Positions 10,021 to 18,506 of a stretch of 55,190 nucleotides of DNA are shown here, piece after piece. The stretch comes from Muribaculum sp. (lineage in GTDB: Bacteria; Bacteroidota; Bacteroidia; Bacteroidales; Muribaculaceae). The stretch spans positions 84,174 to 139,363 of the forward strand of contig JAMPGE010000001.1 of the NCBI GenBank assembly GCA_023664085.1, given 5' to 3'. The notes under the pieces were generated by a model. That model saw only the letters and a program-made list of their open reading frames with translations, did not search any database and was not told the origin of the DNA. Both the position numbers and the translations under genes were made by a program. The first letter of the stretch is position 1, and every line of letters starts with the position of its first letter.

Positions 10021-10908
10021 TTATCTGTCGGCTTTCGGCTTAAGAGAATCCGTCGCTTCACGGATTACGGCCGCTATCTCCTTAGGGCTTTGTCCGGACG
10101 CCTTCATAGGAGCCGGATCTATGGGGCTGCCGAAGATTACTCTGAATTGCTTCCCCCGGCTCCGGAATATCTCCGACGGCAGTAGGATCTGCTCCACGTT
10201 GAGTTTCAGGCCCAGCTTCCTGCGCCAGCGCGCCGCCCTGTAGAATCTCATGCTGTTGAGCGCCTCAAAATACACGGGTACGATCTGCCTGCCAGATTCA
10301 AGAGCCTTTACAGCAAACGCCTTCTGCCATGTCAGATCGGCAATACGGTCTTCGTTGCCCAGTCGCGACACAAGTCCGGCCGGGAAGGTGACCACCTGCA
10401 GATCCGAACCGAAGGCTTCGCCGATATCCCGGGCTGCCTGTCGGCCCTGCGCTCCGTATTTGTTTACGGGCAAAAACACATTCTTCAGCGGATCCACGTT
10501 CATCAGCATATCATTGACAAGCACTTTTATTCCGTGATCGCCGTATTTCGCTCCCAGGATGTCGACCAATGTGATGCCGTCGAGACCCCCGAGAGGATGA
10601 TTGGATGCGAACACATACCTGCCCTGCGGCAGATTGTCGAGCCCGATTGTCTCCACACTGATCTGAAGATGGCTTAGGATGAGCCGTGTGAATTCATGGC
10701 CACGCGCAGGATACCCCACCCGAAGAAGTTCGTTGAGACCATCCTGATGAATCACCTTTTCAAGCCATGAAATAAGAAATCCGGGGACCAACCGCCCTTT
10801 CCATCCCTTCAGACGCCTGCGAAGTATCCCGTGAAGATCTATCCGGATAAGCGGTGGTGTCTGATCTGAAGTCTGCGATGATTCCGGCTTATGGCTCTTG
10901 TCTGCCAT
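10021..10908 (-). CDS. PlsC-type lysophospholipid acyltransferase, possibly glycine-lipid O-acyltransferase (GlsA-like)
   Basis: 295 aa from MADKSHKPE (10908), 7 nt after the obgE stop; the Met at 10923 (MDKGAMADK) is an alternative that overlaps obgE by 8 nt. An upstream extension would lie entirely within obgE and is rejected. The acyltransferase motif is ASNHPLGGLDG, with five rather than four residues between His and Asp of the usual HX4D. Later blocks FLPVNKYGAQGRQAA, VVTFPAGLVSR and QIVPVYFEALNS match the PlsC order. Bacteroides GlsA, the O-acyltransferase of glycine and flavolipid synthesis, belongs to this group, and a GlsB-like partner lies at 37191. Assignment to GlsA rather than a phosphatidate pathway is inference. 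Confidence 0.7.
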   Translation of the reverse strand: MADKSHKPESSQTSDQTPPLIRIDLHGILRRRLKGWKGRLVPGFLISWLEKVIHQDGLNELLRVGYPARGHEFTRLILSHLQISVETIGLDNLPQGRYVFASNHPLGGLDGITLVDILGAKYGDHGIKVLVNDMLMNVDPLKNVFLPVNKYGAQGRQAARDIGEAFGSDLQVVTFPAGLVSRLGNEDRIADLTWQKAFAVKALESGRQIVPVYFEALNSMRFYRAARWRRKLGLKLNVEQILLPSEIFRSRGKQFRVIFGSPIDPAPMKASGQSPKEIAAVIREATDSLKPKADR

Positions 10909-10915
10909 GGCCCCC

Positions 10916-12079
10916 TTATCCATTGATCTGGTCTTCTTCATCCCAAAACTCTTCGTCCCAGTCGATATCCTGCAGATCGGCATCTTCTTCGGTGTCTTCC
11001 TGCTCGAAGATAAACTCGTCTTCCGGTTCGCCCTGATGGTGAATGTCGAGCTTGCGGTGGTTGATCGGGCCCACAATGCGGTTCTCGTCACTGTTGATTT
11101 CCCGCCATAAGATATCTTTGAGTTCGGTGACGCCTTGACCGGTGACGGATGAAATGAACACCACCGGGATATCCCCGGGGAGCTCGTCGGCCATTGCATC
11201 GCGGAGTTCATCATCGAGCAAATCAGCCTTGGTCACAGCCAGTACGCGTCCTTTCGATATTAGTTCGGGATTGTATTTTCTAAGTTCCTCCAGAAGCACT
11301 TCGTAGTCGCGGCGTATGTCGGTAGTGTCGGCCGAGACCATAAAGAGCAGTACCGCGTTGCGCTCTATATGGCGCAGAAATCTGAGTCCCAGCCCCTTTC
11401 CTTCGCTTGCGCCTTCTATGATGCCCGGTATGTCGGCCATCACAAAGGAGCGATTGTCGCGGTAGGGCACAATGCCGAGCGAGGGCTCCATCGTGGTGAA
11501 GGGATAATCGGCGATTTTGGGTTTGGCGGCGGAAATGGATGAGAGCAACGTGGATTTGCCTGCATTCGGAAAGCCTACGAGACCCACATCGCCAAGTAGT
11601 TTCAGCTCCAACACCACGGCCTTCTCAATGGCGGGCTGACCGGGCTGGGCATAGCGGGGGGTGCGGTTGGTGGATGTGGCGAAATGCCAGTTGCCCAATC
11701 CTCCCTTGCCTCCGCGAAGAAGCTTCACTTCCTGCCCGTCTTCAGTGACTTCGCATAGAAATTCCCCTGTCTCGGCATCAAAAACCGCTGTGCCCACCGG
11801 CACTTCAATAATTCTGTCCTGACCATCCTTGCCCGATGAACGGTTCTCGCCGCCGCTCTGTCCGTCGGTGGCGAATATATGCCGGCTATAGCGCAAAGGC
11901 AGAAGGGTCCACAGGTGTCGGTTACCCCTGAGAATAATGTGGCCGCCTCTGCCGCCGTCGCCGCCGTCGGGTCCTCCTTTGGGCACATATTTGGCCCTGT
12001 GGAAGTGGCGGCTGCCCGCTCCTCCCTTACCCGATCGGCATAATATCTTTACATAGTCTATAAAATTCGAATCTGCCAT
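10916..12079 (-). CDS. obgE: GTPase Obg (CgtA), ribosome assembly
   Basis: 387 aa. The glycine-rich Obg fold fills residues 1-158 ([40 protein letters not shown]). The G domain has G1 GFPNAGKS, the switch region with [10 protein letters not shown]3 DIPG, G4 as TKAD instead of NKxD, and an SSV G5. The C-terminal tail is very acidic ([19 protein letters not shown]), as in many Bacteroidota Obg proteins. It acts on 50S maturation and stress signalling. It lies between the nucleotidyltransferase gene and the acyltransferase gene in one operon. The G4 Thr variant is common in Obg. Confidence 0.96.
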   Translation of the reverse strand: MADSNFIDYVKILCRSGKGGAGSRHFHRAKYVPKGGPDGGDGGRGGHIILRGNRHLWTLLPLRYSRHIFATDGQSGGENRSSGKDGQDRIIEVPVGTAVFDAETGEFLCEVTEDGQEVKLLRGGKGGLGNWHFATSTNRTPRYAQPGQPAIEKAVVLELKLLGDVGLVGFPNAGKSTLLSSISAAKPKIADYPFTTMEPSLGIVPYRDNRSFVMADIPGIIEGASEGKGLGLRFLRHIERNAVLLFMVSADTTDIRRDYEVLLEELRKYNPELISKGRVLAVTKADLLDDELRDAMADELPGDIPVVFISSVTGQGVTELKDILWREINSDENRIVGPINHRKLDIHHQGEPEDEFIFEQEDTEEDADLQDIDWDEEFWDEEDQING

Positions 12080-12136
12080 ATTTTCAAAAGTTTACGTCCG
12101 TCTTTTAAAAAATCCCGCATGGCAAGACAGACTTGG

Positions 12137-13186
12137 TTACTTTAGCATCAGGGCGTCCGCGGCTCTGTAATCATCGGGGCTGCCGATATCTATCCAGGTG
12201 CCTTCTATGGTGTAGTATCCCACCCTCTTTCCCTCTCCTATCAGCGTCTCTACAAGATCGGGGGCGTCCAGATATTCTCCCTTGGGAATTGCCTCGGCCA
12301 CTCTGCGTTTCATCATATAAACGCCGGCGTTGGCCAAATAGTTATACGTAGGTTTTTCCTGAAGAGATGTCACTCTGTCGCCTTCATGACGCACTATGGC
12401 GAACGGAACGTTTACACTGTACGGGGTCACGGCCATGGTGAGTTCGGCTCCTGTGTTCCGATGGTGTTCGTACATGGCCGCGAAGTCTATATTGGTCAGC
12501 AAATCGGAATTCATAACGAGCACATCGCCCTGAGTGAGACCGGACACGAGAGCCAGACTTCCCATGGTGCCCAGCCTGAAAGGTTCGGCCACGCAGTTTA
12601 CCTTCACCGATGCGCCGCCATACGTGGCCGGACGTTCGAAATGCTCCGTAATCTGCTCCTTAAGATAATTCACCGTGACATGGATACTCTTCACCCCGTG
12701 GAGCACCAGAGCTTCTATATTGTAATCGATAATGGGGCGGCCCCCTACTTTCAGCAACGGTTTGGGCGTAGTGGCCGTAAGCGGGCGCAGACGCTCCCCG
12801 CGTCCCCCCGCCATAAGCACTGCGTCTATCGGCAGCAGTGCCTTCATCCGGTGCATGTCGGCGATATCACGTATGTAGCCGCTCTCATCCACCACCGGGA
12901 TGAGCGATATGCCCAGGGCCTTGGCTCTGAGCGATACCGGATAGCGATCCTGGGCCGACGTGATTCTGAGACACCCGCGGTTGCACACCGATGCCACAGT
13001 GCCGTCAAGCGATCCTCCCGACGTTATGGCGCGCCGTATGTCTCCGTCGGTGAGCGATCCGCAGAGCTTTCCCTCTTCATCCACGGCAAACAGCGTCATA
13101 TTGCCGCCCGAGAGACTGTTGAGCCGGGACAGCGCCTCACGGATGTTTTCCTTGCCCGGGATGATATGTCGGCTTATTTCTTTCAT
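12137..13186 (-). CDS. CBS-domain sugar-1-phosphate nucleotidyltransferase (PtmE-like)
   Basis: 349 aa. Residues 1-115 form a CBS pair (FAVDEEGKLCGSLTDGDIRRAI and LIPVVDESGYIRDI). Residues 118-349 form a nucleotidyltransferase with DAVLMAGGRGERLRPLTATTPKPLLKVGG, the metal-binding VMNSDLLT, and EGTWIDIGSPDDY near the end. This CBS-plus-NTase architecture is that of PtmE, which makes GDP-GlcNAc for legionaminic acid synthesis in Campylobacter. The window also encodes LegB-, LegG-, LegI- and LegF-like proteins at 33-39 kb, so that role is plausible. The gene itself is in the obgE operon 20 kb away, and another NDP-sugar product (mannose or heptose type) cannot be ruled out. Confidence 0.72.
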   Translation of the reverse strand: MKEISRHIIPGKENIREALSRLNSLSGGNMTLFAVDEEGKLCGSLTDGDIRRAITSGGSLDGTVASVCNRGCLRITSAQDRYPVSLRAKALGISLIPVVDESGYIRDIADMHRMKALLPIDAVLMAGGRGERLRPLTATTPKPLLKVGGRPIIDYNIEALVLHGVKSIHVTVNYLKEQITEHFERPATYGGASVKVNCVAEPFRLGTMGSLALVSGLTQGDVLVMNSDLLTNIDFAAMYEHHRNTGAELTMAVTPYSVNVPFAIVRHEGDRVTSLQEKPTYNYLANAGVYMMKRRVAEAIPKGEYLDAPDLVETLIGEGKRVGYYTIEGTWIDIGSPDDYRAADALMLK

Positions 13187-13209
13187 TGGTTAAATTCGGT
13201 GAATGCTGG

Positions 13210-15039
13210 TTATCTGTTGAAGTCCGGAGAATACATGCTCTCTATCTGTTCGGCATACCGACGGGCCACTACCGGACGGCGCACCTTCATAGTGTTTGTG
13301 ACTTCCCCGTTCATTATCGAGAAATGATGGGGTAGCAGATATATCCTCTTGATTTTTTCATATTCCGCCACATCCTTCTGCACGCTTTCCACCTGCTCCA
13401 TCATGAAGCGGTACACGCGGTCGTCGGCAAACAAGGATTCCGTGTTGTCGGCCACGATATGCTTCGATTCGGCCCAGCGTCGAAGCTGCGACAGGTTAGG
13501 CACAATCAGAGCCGTGACAAACTTCCTCTGATCGCCGATGATGGCGGCTTCGTCGATATATTTGTTTTCGGCAAGTCGGCTTTCAAGCATCTGGGGGGCT
13601 ATGTACTTGCCGTTGGAGGTCTTGAACAGATCCTTCACTCTCTCCGTAAGCACCAAGGCGCCCGAGGCGGTGATATAGCCGGCGTCGCCCGTGCGGAACC
13701 ATCCGTCAGGCGTGAAGGCTTCGGCATTGGCCTCGGGATTCATATAGTAGCCGGGCGTCACCGTGGCTCCCTTCACCAGAATTTCCCCGCTTTCCGATAT
13801 CTTCACCTTTACAGATGGAAGGGGCACTCCAACGGTGCCTATCTCGTAGCCCACCTCGGGATAACAACTCACCGTGGCCGTGGTCTCGCTGAGTCCGTAG
13901 CCCACCACGATATCAATGCCTACGGATCGCATGAATTCCACTATCCGGTCCGATATCGGAGCCCCGGCCGTGGGAAACATATTGGGATCCGGCACTCCGA
14001 TCGCCATCTTAAGTCTTGAGAATATCTTCTTGTCCCAGAAGGAATATTCCTTCTCCAGAAGCCATGGTACCCTGCGGCCCTGCCTGCGATAGTCCAGGTT
14101 CCGCCTACGGCCTACCGAGAGTGCCCGGCTTACCATCATGCGCTGCATTGAGCCCATCGATGAGATCTTCTCCTTCACCGCCGCGTATACCTTCTCCCAA
14201 AACCGGGGCACACAGCACATCAGGTTGGGATGCACGCTATGGATCGTGTCCTGTATCACGCGAGGATCGTAATTCACGGCTATCGCCACTCCCTTACACA
14301 GGCAATAGAAGCACCACGCCTTCTCCAATATATGGCTCATAGGCAGAAACGACATGCTCAGATCCGTATCCTTTACCGTGTGGAGCACCTTCAGATGCTC
14401 GCTGATGCAGGCTTCGTAGTTCGAATGGGTGATGGCCACTCCCTTCGGCACCCCTGTGGTGCCCGACGTATAGATGAGCGTAGCCATATCCTCAGGCAGC
14501 CCGTTGGCAATCCGGCGATCCACCAATCGGGATATTTCCTCCGGTGCATCCATGCCCAGACGCACAAAGTCGTCCCAGAAGATCGTTACCGTGTCATCCG
14601 CATTCACTGCCATTTCGCTGTCGTTGCGATACACTACTATCTTCTCCAAGCCTCCATGCGTTTTCCAATAATTATAAGCAAGTGGATACTGGTGTGAATC
14701 ACCCACAAAGAGCACTTTCGCTCCGGAATTGGACACTATGAAGTCAAATTGAGCCTGACTGCTGTTGGCATACAGAGGCACGGATGCCAGTCTGTTGCGG
14801 AATGCGCCCAACTCAGTGATAAGAATCTGGGGAGTATTGGGAGAGCATATGGCTATATTGTCTTTTTCCTCCAGATGAAGCATGGCAAGTGCCCGGGCGG
14901 CCACCTCCACCTGCAATTTGAATTCTTCCCACGACGTGGCAAGCCATTCGCCGTCCTTTCGCCAGCAATAGCGGTAGGCTTCTCTGGCTCCGTATCGCGC
15001 CGCCTGGGATTCTATGATTGTCACTAATTTATTTGCCAT
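13210..15039 (-). CDS. Long-chain acyl-CoA synthetase (AMP-forming)
   Basis: 609 aa from MANKLVTIIESQ (15039); a Met 13 codons upstream adds residues with no family support. ANL-superfamily adenylating enzyme: A3 motif TLIYTSGTTGVPKGVA, A5 block VGYGLSETTATVS, A7/A8 GWFRTGDAGYI and DLFKTSNGKYIAPQMLE. It matches the FadD/FAA1 long-chain branch found in nearly all Bacteroidota, which activates fatty acids with ATP and CoA. The C-terminal Lys of the A10 region is in TNTMKVRRPVV. It is downstream of meaB (75-nt gap) and 23 nt before the nucleotidyltransferase. Confidence 0.9.
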   Translation of the reverse strand: MANKLVTIIESQAARYGAREAYRYCWRKDGEWLATSWEEFKLQVEVAARALAMLHLEEKDNIAICSPNTPQILITELGAFRNRLASVPLYANSSQAQFDFIVSNSGAKVLFVGDSHQYPLAYNYWKTHGGLEKIVVYRNDSEMAVNADDTVTIFWDDFVRLGMDAPEEISRLVDRRIANGLPEDMATLIYTSGTTGVPKGVAITHSNYEACISEHLKVLHTVKDTDLSMSFLPMSHILEKAWCFYCLCKGVAIAVNYDPRVIQDTIHSVHPNLMCCVPRFWEKVYAAVKEKISSMGSMQRMMVSRALSVGRRRNLDYRRQGRRVPWLLEKEYSFWDKKIFSRLKMAIGVPDPNMFPTAGAPISDRIVEFMRSVGIDIVVGYGLSETTATVSCYPEVGYEIGTVGVPLPSVKVKISESGEILVKGATVTPGYYMNPEANAEAFTPDGWFRTGDAGYITASGALVLTERVKDLFKTSNGKYIAPQMLESRLAENKYIDEAAIIGDQRKFVTALIVPNLSQLRRWAESKHIVADNTESLFADDRVYRFMMEQVESVQKDVAEYEKIKRIYLLPHHFSIMNGEVTNTMKVRRPVVARRYAEQIESMYSPDFNR

Positions 15040-15114
15040 AGTCTCTCCGTGTTTTTCTGTATTAACACTTCTAAGCATAAAAGGGGTCGAAAATCCCCCC
15101 TTTATTCTTTATGT

Positions 15115-16212
15115 TCATTTCTCCCGCAGTCGGCTGAAATAAAAGTCGAGCACGTCTTTTGCCGCCGTGAACGACGACTGCTCATTATTGAGCACCTTCA
15201 TCTCTTTCTGTTCGAGCAGAGCCTGCACTTCCGGCGTTTGGTAGAAATTATTGCGCAGATGTTCGTTGATCGTCTCGATCATCCAGTATTTGGCCTGCTC
15301 ATTGCGCTTCTTCTCAAAATAGCCGGTAGTCTTCACGTATTCGAAGTATCGGTCTATCATATCCCACACTTTATCAATGCCGATTTCGAAATATCCACTA
15401 TAAGTGAGCACCTCTGGAACCCATCTGCTCGGTGTGGGCGGAAACAGATGCAACGCGTTGCGGAATTGCGCAGCCGCAAGATTAGCCCTCTCTATATTGT
15501 CGCCGTCTGCCTTGTTGATGACTATGCCGTCTGCCATCTCCATGATGCCGCGCTTGATGCCCTGCAGCTCATCGCCTGTACCGGCCAACTGTATCAGCAG
15601 GAAGAAGTCTACCATGGAATGTACCGCTGTCTCGCTCTGGCCCACGCCCACTGTCTCTACAAAGATCGTATCGTATCCGGCGGCCTCACACAGGGCTATC
15701 GTCTCCCGGGTCTTGCGTGCCACGCCGCCAAGGGATCCCGCCGAGGGCGAAGGGCGGATGAAGGCATCCTTCTCAAGCGACAGCTTCTCCATTCGGGTTT
15801 TATCGCCGAGGATACTGCCCTTGGTCCGCTCCGAAGAAGGGTCAATGGCAAGCACCGCAAGCTTATGACCCTGGCCAATCACATGCAGCCCGAATACGTC
15901 GATCGACGTGGACTTGCCCGCTCCCGGCACTCCCGTGATGCCTATGCGCCGGGAATTGCCGGTATACGGCAGGCATTTTTCTATCACTTCCTGCGCCAAG
16001 GCCTGATGGGCGTCGGCCGTGCTTTCCACAAGCGTAACCGCACGCCCCAGGATACTTACGTCGCCCTTGCGTATTCCTTCCACATAATCCGATGCCGTAA
16101 GCTTAGGCCGTGCGGCTCGGGGCCGGCGATACGGATTAACCGTAGGTTGCGACGTCACTCCACTGTTTACCTGGAGTCCTTTATATTCTGAATTGTTTTC
16201 GGGATGATCCAT
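15115..16212 (-). CDS. meaB: Methylmalonyl-CoA mutase GTPase chaperone MeaB/ArgK
   Basis: 365 aa from MDHPENNSEYKG (16212). The upstream in-frame Met at 16233 overlaps the TATTTTTG -7 box (16231-16238), so transcription would start after it. A G3E-family GTPase: P-loop GITGVPGAGKST, switch LAIDPSSERTKGSILGDKTRM, G3 region FVETVGVGQSE, and G4 NKAD. The C-terminal helices support dimerisation. MeaB protects and reloads B12-dependent methylmalonyl-CoA mutase, used by Bacteroidota in propionate formation; the mutase genes are not here. First gene of a five-gene operon ending with the acyltransferase at 10021. Confidence 0.93.
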   Translation of the reverse strand: MDHPENNSEYKGLQVNSGVTSQPTVNPYRRPRAARPKLTASDYVEGIRKGDVSILGRAVTLVESTADAHQALAQEVIEKCLPYTGNSRRIGITGVPGAGKSTSIDVFGLHVIGQGHKLAVLAIDPSSERTKGSILGDKTRMEKLSLEKDAFIRPSPSAGSLGGVARKTRETIALCEAAGYDTIFVETVGVGQSETAVHSMVDFFLLIQLAGTGDELQGIKRGIMEMADGIVINKADGDNIERANLAAAQFRNALHLFPPTPSRWVPEVLTYSGYFEIGIDKVWDMIDRYFEYVKTTGYFEKKRNEQAKYWMIETINEHLRNNFYQTPEVQALLEQKEMKVLNNEQSSFTAAKDVLDFYFSRLREK

Positions 16213-16230
16213 TTTATGGGTAATTTTTCG

Positions 16231-16238
16231 CAAAAATA
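16231..16238 (-). promoter_or_regulatory. -7 box of the meaB operon promoter
   Basis: TATTTTTG on the minus strand, followed by CG. It predicts a start near 16225 and a leader of about 12 nt to the ATG at 16212. The -33 element is weak (TTTC). Confidence 0.5.
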
Positions 16239-16299
16239 GTGATTTTTTTTGAAATCATATTGCCCCGTATCCTAAATAATTTTACCACACGGGGTTTAT

Positions 16300-16488
16300 C
16301 CGTGTTCCTTTCTTGAATATCTGTTTCCTTTATTGAATATCCGTGTTCCTTTCTTGAATATCCGTGTTCCTTTCTTGAATATATGTGTTCCTTTATTGAA
16401 TATATGTGTTCCTTTATTGAATATCTGTGTTCCTTTATTGAATATCTGTGTTCCTTTCTTGAATATCTGTGTTCCTTTCTTGAATGAA
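16300..16488. repeat. Nine-copy 21-nt tandem repeat
   Basis: Nine head-to-tail units of the form YGTGTTCCTTTMTTGAATAT plus one base, with few substitutions. Unit 2 has lost one base (20 nt) and the last ends in GA. Variation is mostly C/A at one site and the first two bases. It lies upstream of meaB and has no reading frame with coding character. Copy number is likely variable between strains. Confidence 0.92.
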
Positions 16489-16522
16489 TCCGTTACTTAG
16501 AGTATACTCGGTAGTATAATCT

Positions 16523-16669
16523 AATATCACCAAATTAAGAGCTGTCGGTGTACGCCTCGGAGAGGCGATATTCGTGGTTAACCCCAGGCTTTAGCCTGGG
16601 GAACAACAAGATAAGCAAACTGAGCCTCGAAGAGGCGATGTTGTGAGAACCCTTATTTTAGCGACATTA
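16523..16669 (+). mobile_element. Three-hairpin MITE-like element, copy A
   Basis: A 147-bp segment flanked by the direct repeat TAGTATAATCT (16512-16522 and 16670-16680), which looks like a target-site duplication. Ends are imperfect inverted repeats (AATATCACCAAA at left; reverse complement of the right end begins AATGTCGCTAAAA). Inside are hairpins GCCTC-GGA-GAGGC, CCCCAGGCT-TT-AGCCTGGGG and GCCTC-GAA-GAGGC. A second copy at 41715-41859 matches at roughly 85% by eye. No gene inside, so movement would need a transposase elsewhere. Confidence 0.8.
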
Positions 16670-16692
16670 TAGTATAATCTTTCTCTCCTTCA

Positions 16693-16804
16693 ATCAACCA
16701 TCAACCATCAACCATCAACCATCAACCATCAACCATCAACCATCAACCATCAACCATCAACCATCAACCATCAACCATCAACCATCAACCATCAACTATC
16801 AACC
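16693..16804. repeat. Sixteen-copy ATCAACC heptamer array
   Basis: 112 nt, exactly 16 units of ATCAACC, with one C-to-T change in unit 15. It ends 5 nt before the stop codon of the minus-strand DUF1573 gene at 16810 and starts 12 nt after the direct repeat of element copy A. Confidence 0.95.
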
Positions 16805-16805
16805 A

Positions 16806-16833
16806 ACGGTTACGGCACCTGTGCCGTAACCGT
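16806..16833 (-). terminator. 13-bp hairpin overlapping the DUF1573 stop codon
   Basis: Perfect arms ACGGTTACGGCAC (16806-16818) and GTGCCGTAACCGT (16821-16833) with a 2-nt apex. The minus-strand stop TAA (16810-16812) lies inside it, so the last codons form the hairpin stem. The following minus-strand sequence TTGGTTGATAG is only moderately T-rich, so termination is inferred. Confidence 0.6.
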
Positions 16834-17877
16834 TACGGTAGTCACCGGCCGCAGCGGATCATTAGTATAGAGTTCCACGCTGATTCGTTGCGGTCCTTTG
16901 TCGGTGGCCCCGGCCTTGAATTTACCCTTGATCACCTTGCGCCGACCCGCCGCTATTTCCCCGGCAGGCAGACTCAATTGTATTCGTGAATCCTCACTCG
17001 CGGCATTTATGATCCGAAGCGGTGCCACTCCCCCGTTCTCCACCACTACCGAGAATTCCCTGCTCTTGCCGGGGCGAACTTCTCCAAGCGGGATCAACGT
17101 CACCGGACATACCGCCCGCGGCGCTTCACTAACTCCGGCGCCCCCTTCTTCATAGCCAGCCACAACCTTGCCGTAAACCCTGATGGCCCCGGCGGGCTCG
17201 CTGGAATCATCTATATATACCGGCAATTCCAGATCTATCGGACCGTCGCGGTCCACGTCTCTTGTATTGAAGTAGAAACTCGCTGCCGCCACATCGCCAG
17301 GTGCTATCTTCGCTGCAGGAAATTCGGCATCAAGCCATTTCTCGGGCGATTCCATTCTCACCGCTACGGAATCCGCCGTGGTGTTGTAAGCCGTGATAAA
17401 GAAATGCCTGCTTTTGCCCCGAGCCACCGTGCCAACATTGTAAGACCCTTCGGTGAGCCGGAGTGCCCCCATTTCCACCGGGTAGCGGGTGGATAGGGTC
17501 TCAGGGGTGCCCAACACGGTGCCGTTGATTTTAACCACCGTCTTGCGCGAATCATCCCCCGTGTAGACTTTCACAGTCTTGTCAAACCTTCCCGGGCGAC
17601 CCTTGGGATTATACGTGAATGAGACCCAAGCCGAATCGCCGGGGGCTATCGTTCCCTTCTGATAGTCAGCGGCCGTACAACCGCACGACGGACGAACATC
17701 GCGGATATAGGTTGGGTCCGGACCGTCGTTTACTATATATACCCGCCCGGTCTTCGACCCGGCTATCTCTTTCATCACCCCAAACTCGTAGACCGACGGG
17801 GAGGCATGCACCGTATAGTCGGCACTCACGTCAATGCCGACTCCCATGAGTAGTAGCAGTAAGGCCAACGGTTTCAT
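16810..17877 (-). CDS. Secreted DUF1573 multi-domain protein
   Basis: 355 aa with a signal peptide (MKPLALLLLLMGVGIDVSA). Three Ig-like/ASPM-SPD-2-type beta domains are visible. The first (residues 20-125) is a DUF1573 domain with the diagnostic SCGCT motif and FTYNPKGRPGRFDKTVKVYT. The second (about 130-245) and third (about 255-355, FSVVVENGGVAPLRIINA) are more divergent and lack the Cys pair. DUF1573 proteins are abundant in Bacteroidota and have no established function. The gene overlaps the next DUF1573 gene by ATGA, so the two are translated together. It ends in a hairpin that includes the stop codon. Confidence 0.85.
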   Translation of the reverse strand: MKPLALLLLLMGVGIDVSADYTVHASPSVYEFGVMKEIAGSKTGRVYIVNDGPDPTYIRDVRPSCGCTAADYQKGTIAPGDSAWVSFTYNPKGRPGRFDKTVKVYTGDDSRKTVVKINGTVLGTPETLSTRYPVEMGALRLTEGSYNVGTVARGKSRHFFITAYNTTADSVAVRMESPEKWLDAEFPAAKIAPGDVAAASFYFNTRDVDRDGPIDLELPVYIDDSSEPAGAIRVYGKVVAGYEEGGAGVSEAPRAVCPVTLIPLGEVRPGKSREFSVVVENGGVAPLRIINAASEDSRIQLSLPAGEIAAGRRKVIKGKFKAGATDKGPQRISVELYTNDPLRPVTTVTVTAQVP

Positions 17878-18275
17878 TTCGGTATTACGGATCCCTTGAT
17901 TTTCAACCTTACCTTCTTCGGATTGCCGTTGGTGCGCACGGTCACCACTTTATCAAAGCTGCCGGGCCGTCCCGCTGGATTATAAGTCACTTTTACCTTC
18001 CCTTTCTTACCCGGAGCAACCGGATTTTTGGGATATTCCGGACGGGTGCATCCGCATTCGGCCGTGGCATCGATGATCACCAGATTTCCATTGCCCGTAT
18101 TGATGAATTCAAACTCATGGCTTACCGGACCTTTGGCTTCATTGATGGTGCCGAAATTATAATTCTGCTCTGTAAACTTTATTATGGCATTTCCCCCCTT
18201 TTCCTTTTTGGCTTCTGCAGAGAATAGAGCCAAAGAAAGGGCCAAGATGCCGATGCATGCTAAAAACTTCTTCAT
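17874..18275 (-). CDS. Small secreted DUF1573 protein
   Basis: 133 aa from MKKFLACIGILAL (18275); an upstream Met would precede the signal peptide with non-homologous residues. After the signal peptide (cleavage near residue 20, SAEA), a single DUF1573 domain contains FGTINEAKGPVSHEFEFINTG, the ECGCT motif and VTYNPAGRPGSFDKVVTV. It is the upstream partner of the larger DUF1573 protein, with an ATGA overlap. Periplasmic location is inferred; function is unknown. Confidence 0.88.
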   Translation of the reverse strand: MKKFLACIGILALSLALFSAEAKKEKGGNAIIKFTEQNYNFGTINEAKGPVSHEFEFINTGNGNLVIIDATAECGCTRPEYPKNPVAPGKKGKVKVTYNPAGRPGSFDKVVTVRTNGNPKKVRLKIKGSVIPK

Positions 18276-18320
18276 AATTTCCTTTTTATTATTAGAACAC
18301 TCAAGAATCAAAAAGTTTAA

Positions 18321-18435
18321 GAGCACTCAGAAATCTCAGAGTGCTCAGAATCCTCAAAGCTCACAGAGCTCTCGGTGTGCACAGAGCTCTCGGCGTGCTC
18401 AGAATACTCAAAGTGCCCGGAGATCTCCGCGAGCT
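18321..18435. repeat. Degenerate nonamer array upstream of the DUF1573 genes
   Basis: Read on the minus strand the sequence breaks into 9-nt units such as TCTGAGCAC, GCCGAGAGC, TCTGTGCAC, ACCGAGAGC and TCTGTGAGC. Reading frames through it show pseudo-repeats in several frames and are not credible genes. It lies between the tRNA-Pro terminator and the DUF1573 start. Confidence 0.7.
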
Positions 18436-18462
18436 AAGTTTGAGCCCCCATATAAAAAGATT

Positions 18463-18491
18463 ACGCTTGCAAGACCTTGCCTTGCAAGCGT
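18463..18491 (-). terminator. Terminator of tRNA-Pro
   Basis: Perfect 11-bp arms ACGCTTGCAAG (18463-18473) and CTTGCAAGCGT (18481-18491), 7-nt loop. On the minus strand it is followed by TAATCTTTTTATA, a U-rich tail, 15 nt beyond the tRNA 3' end. Confidence 0.8.
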
Positions 18492-18506
18492 TTGGGACTG
18501 TTTCTG

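Noticed and set aside
16300..16804. CRISPR array
   Set aside because: Repeats are directly adjacent 21-mers and heptamers without unique spacers, and no cas genes are near.
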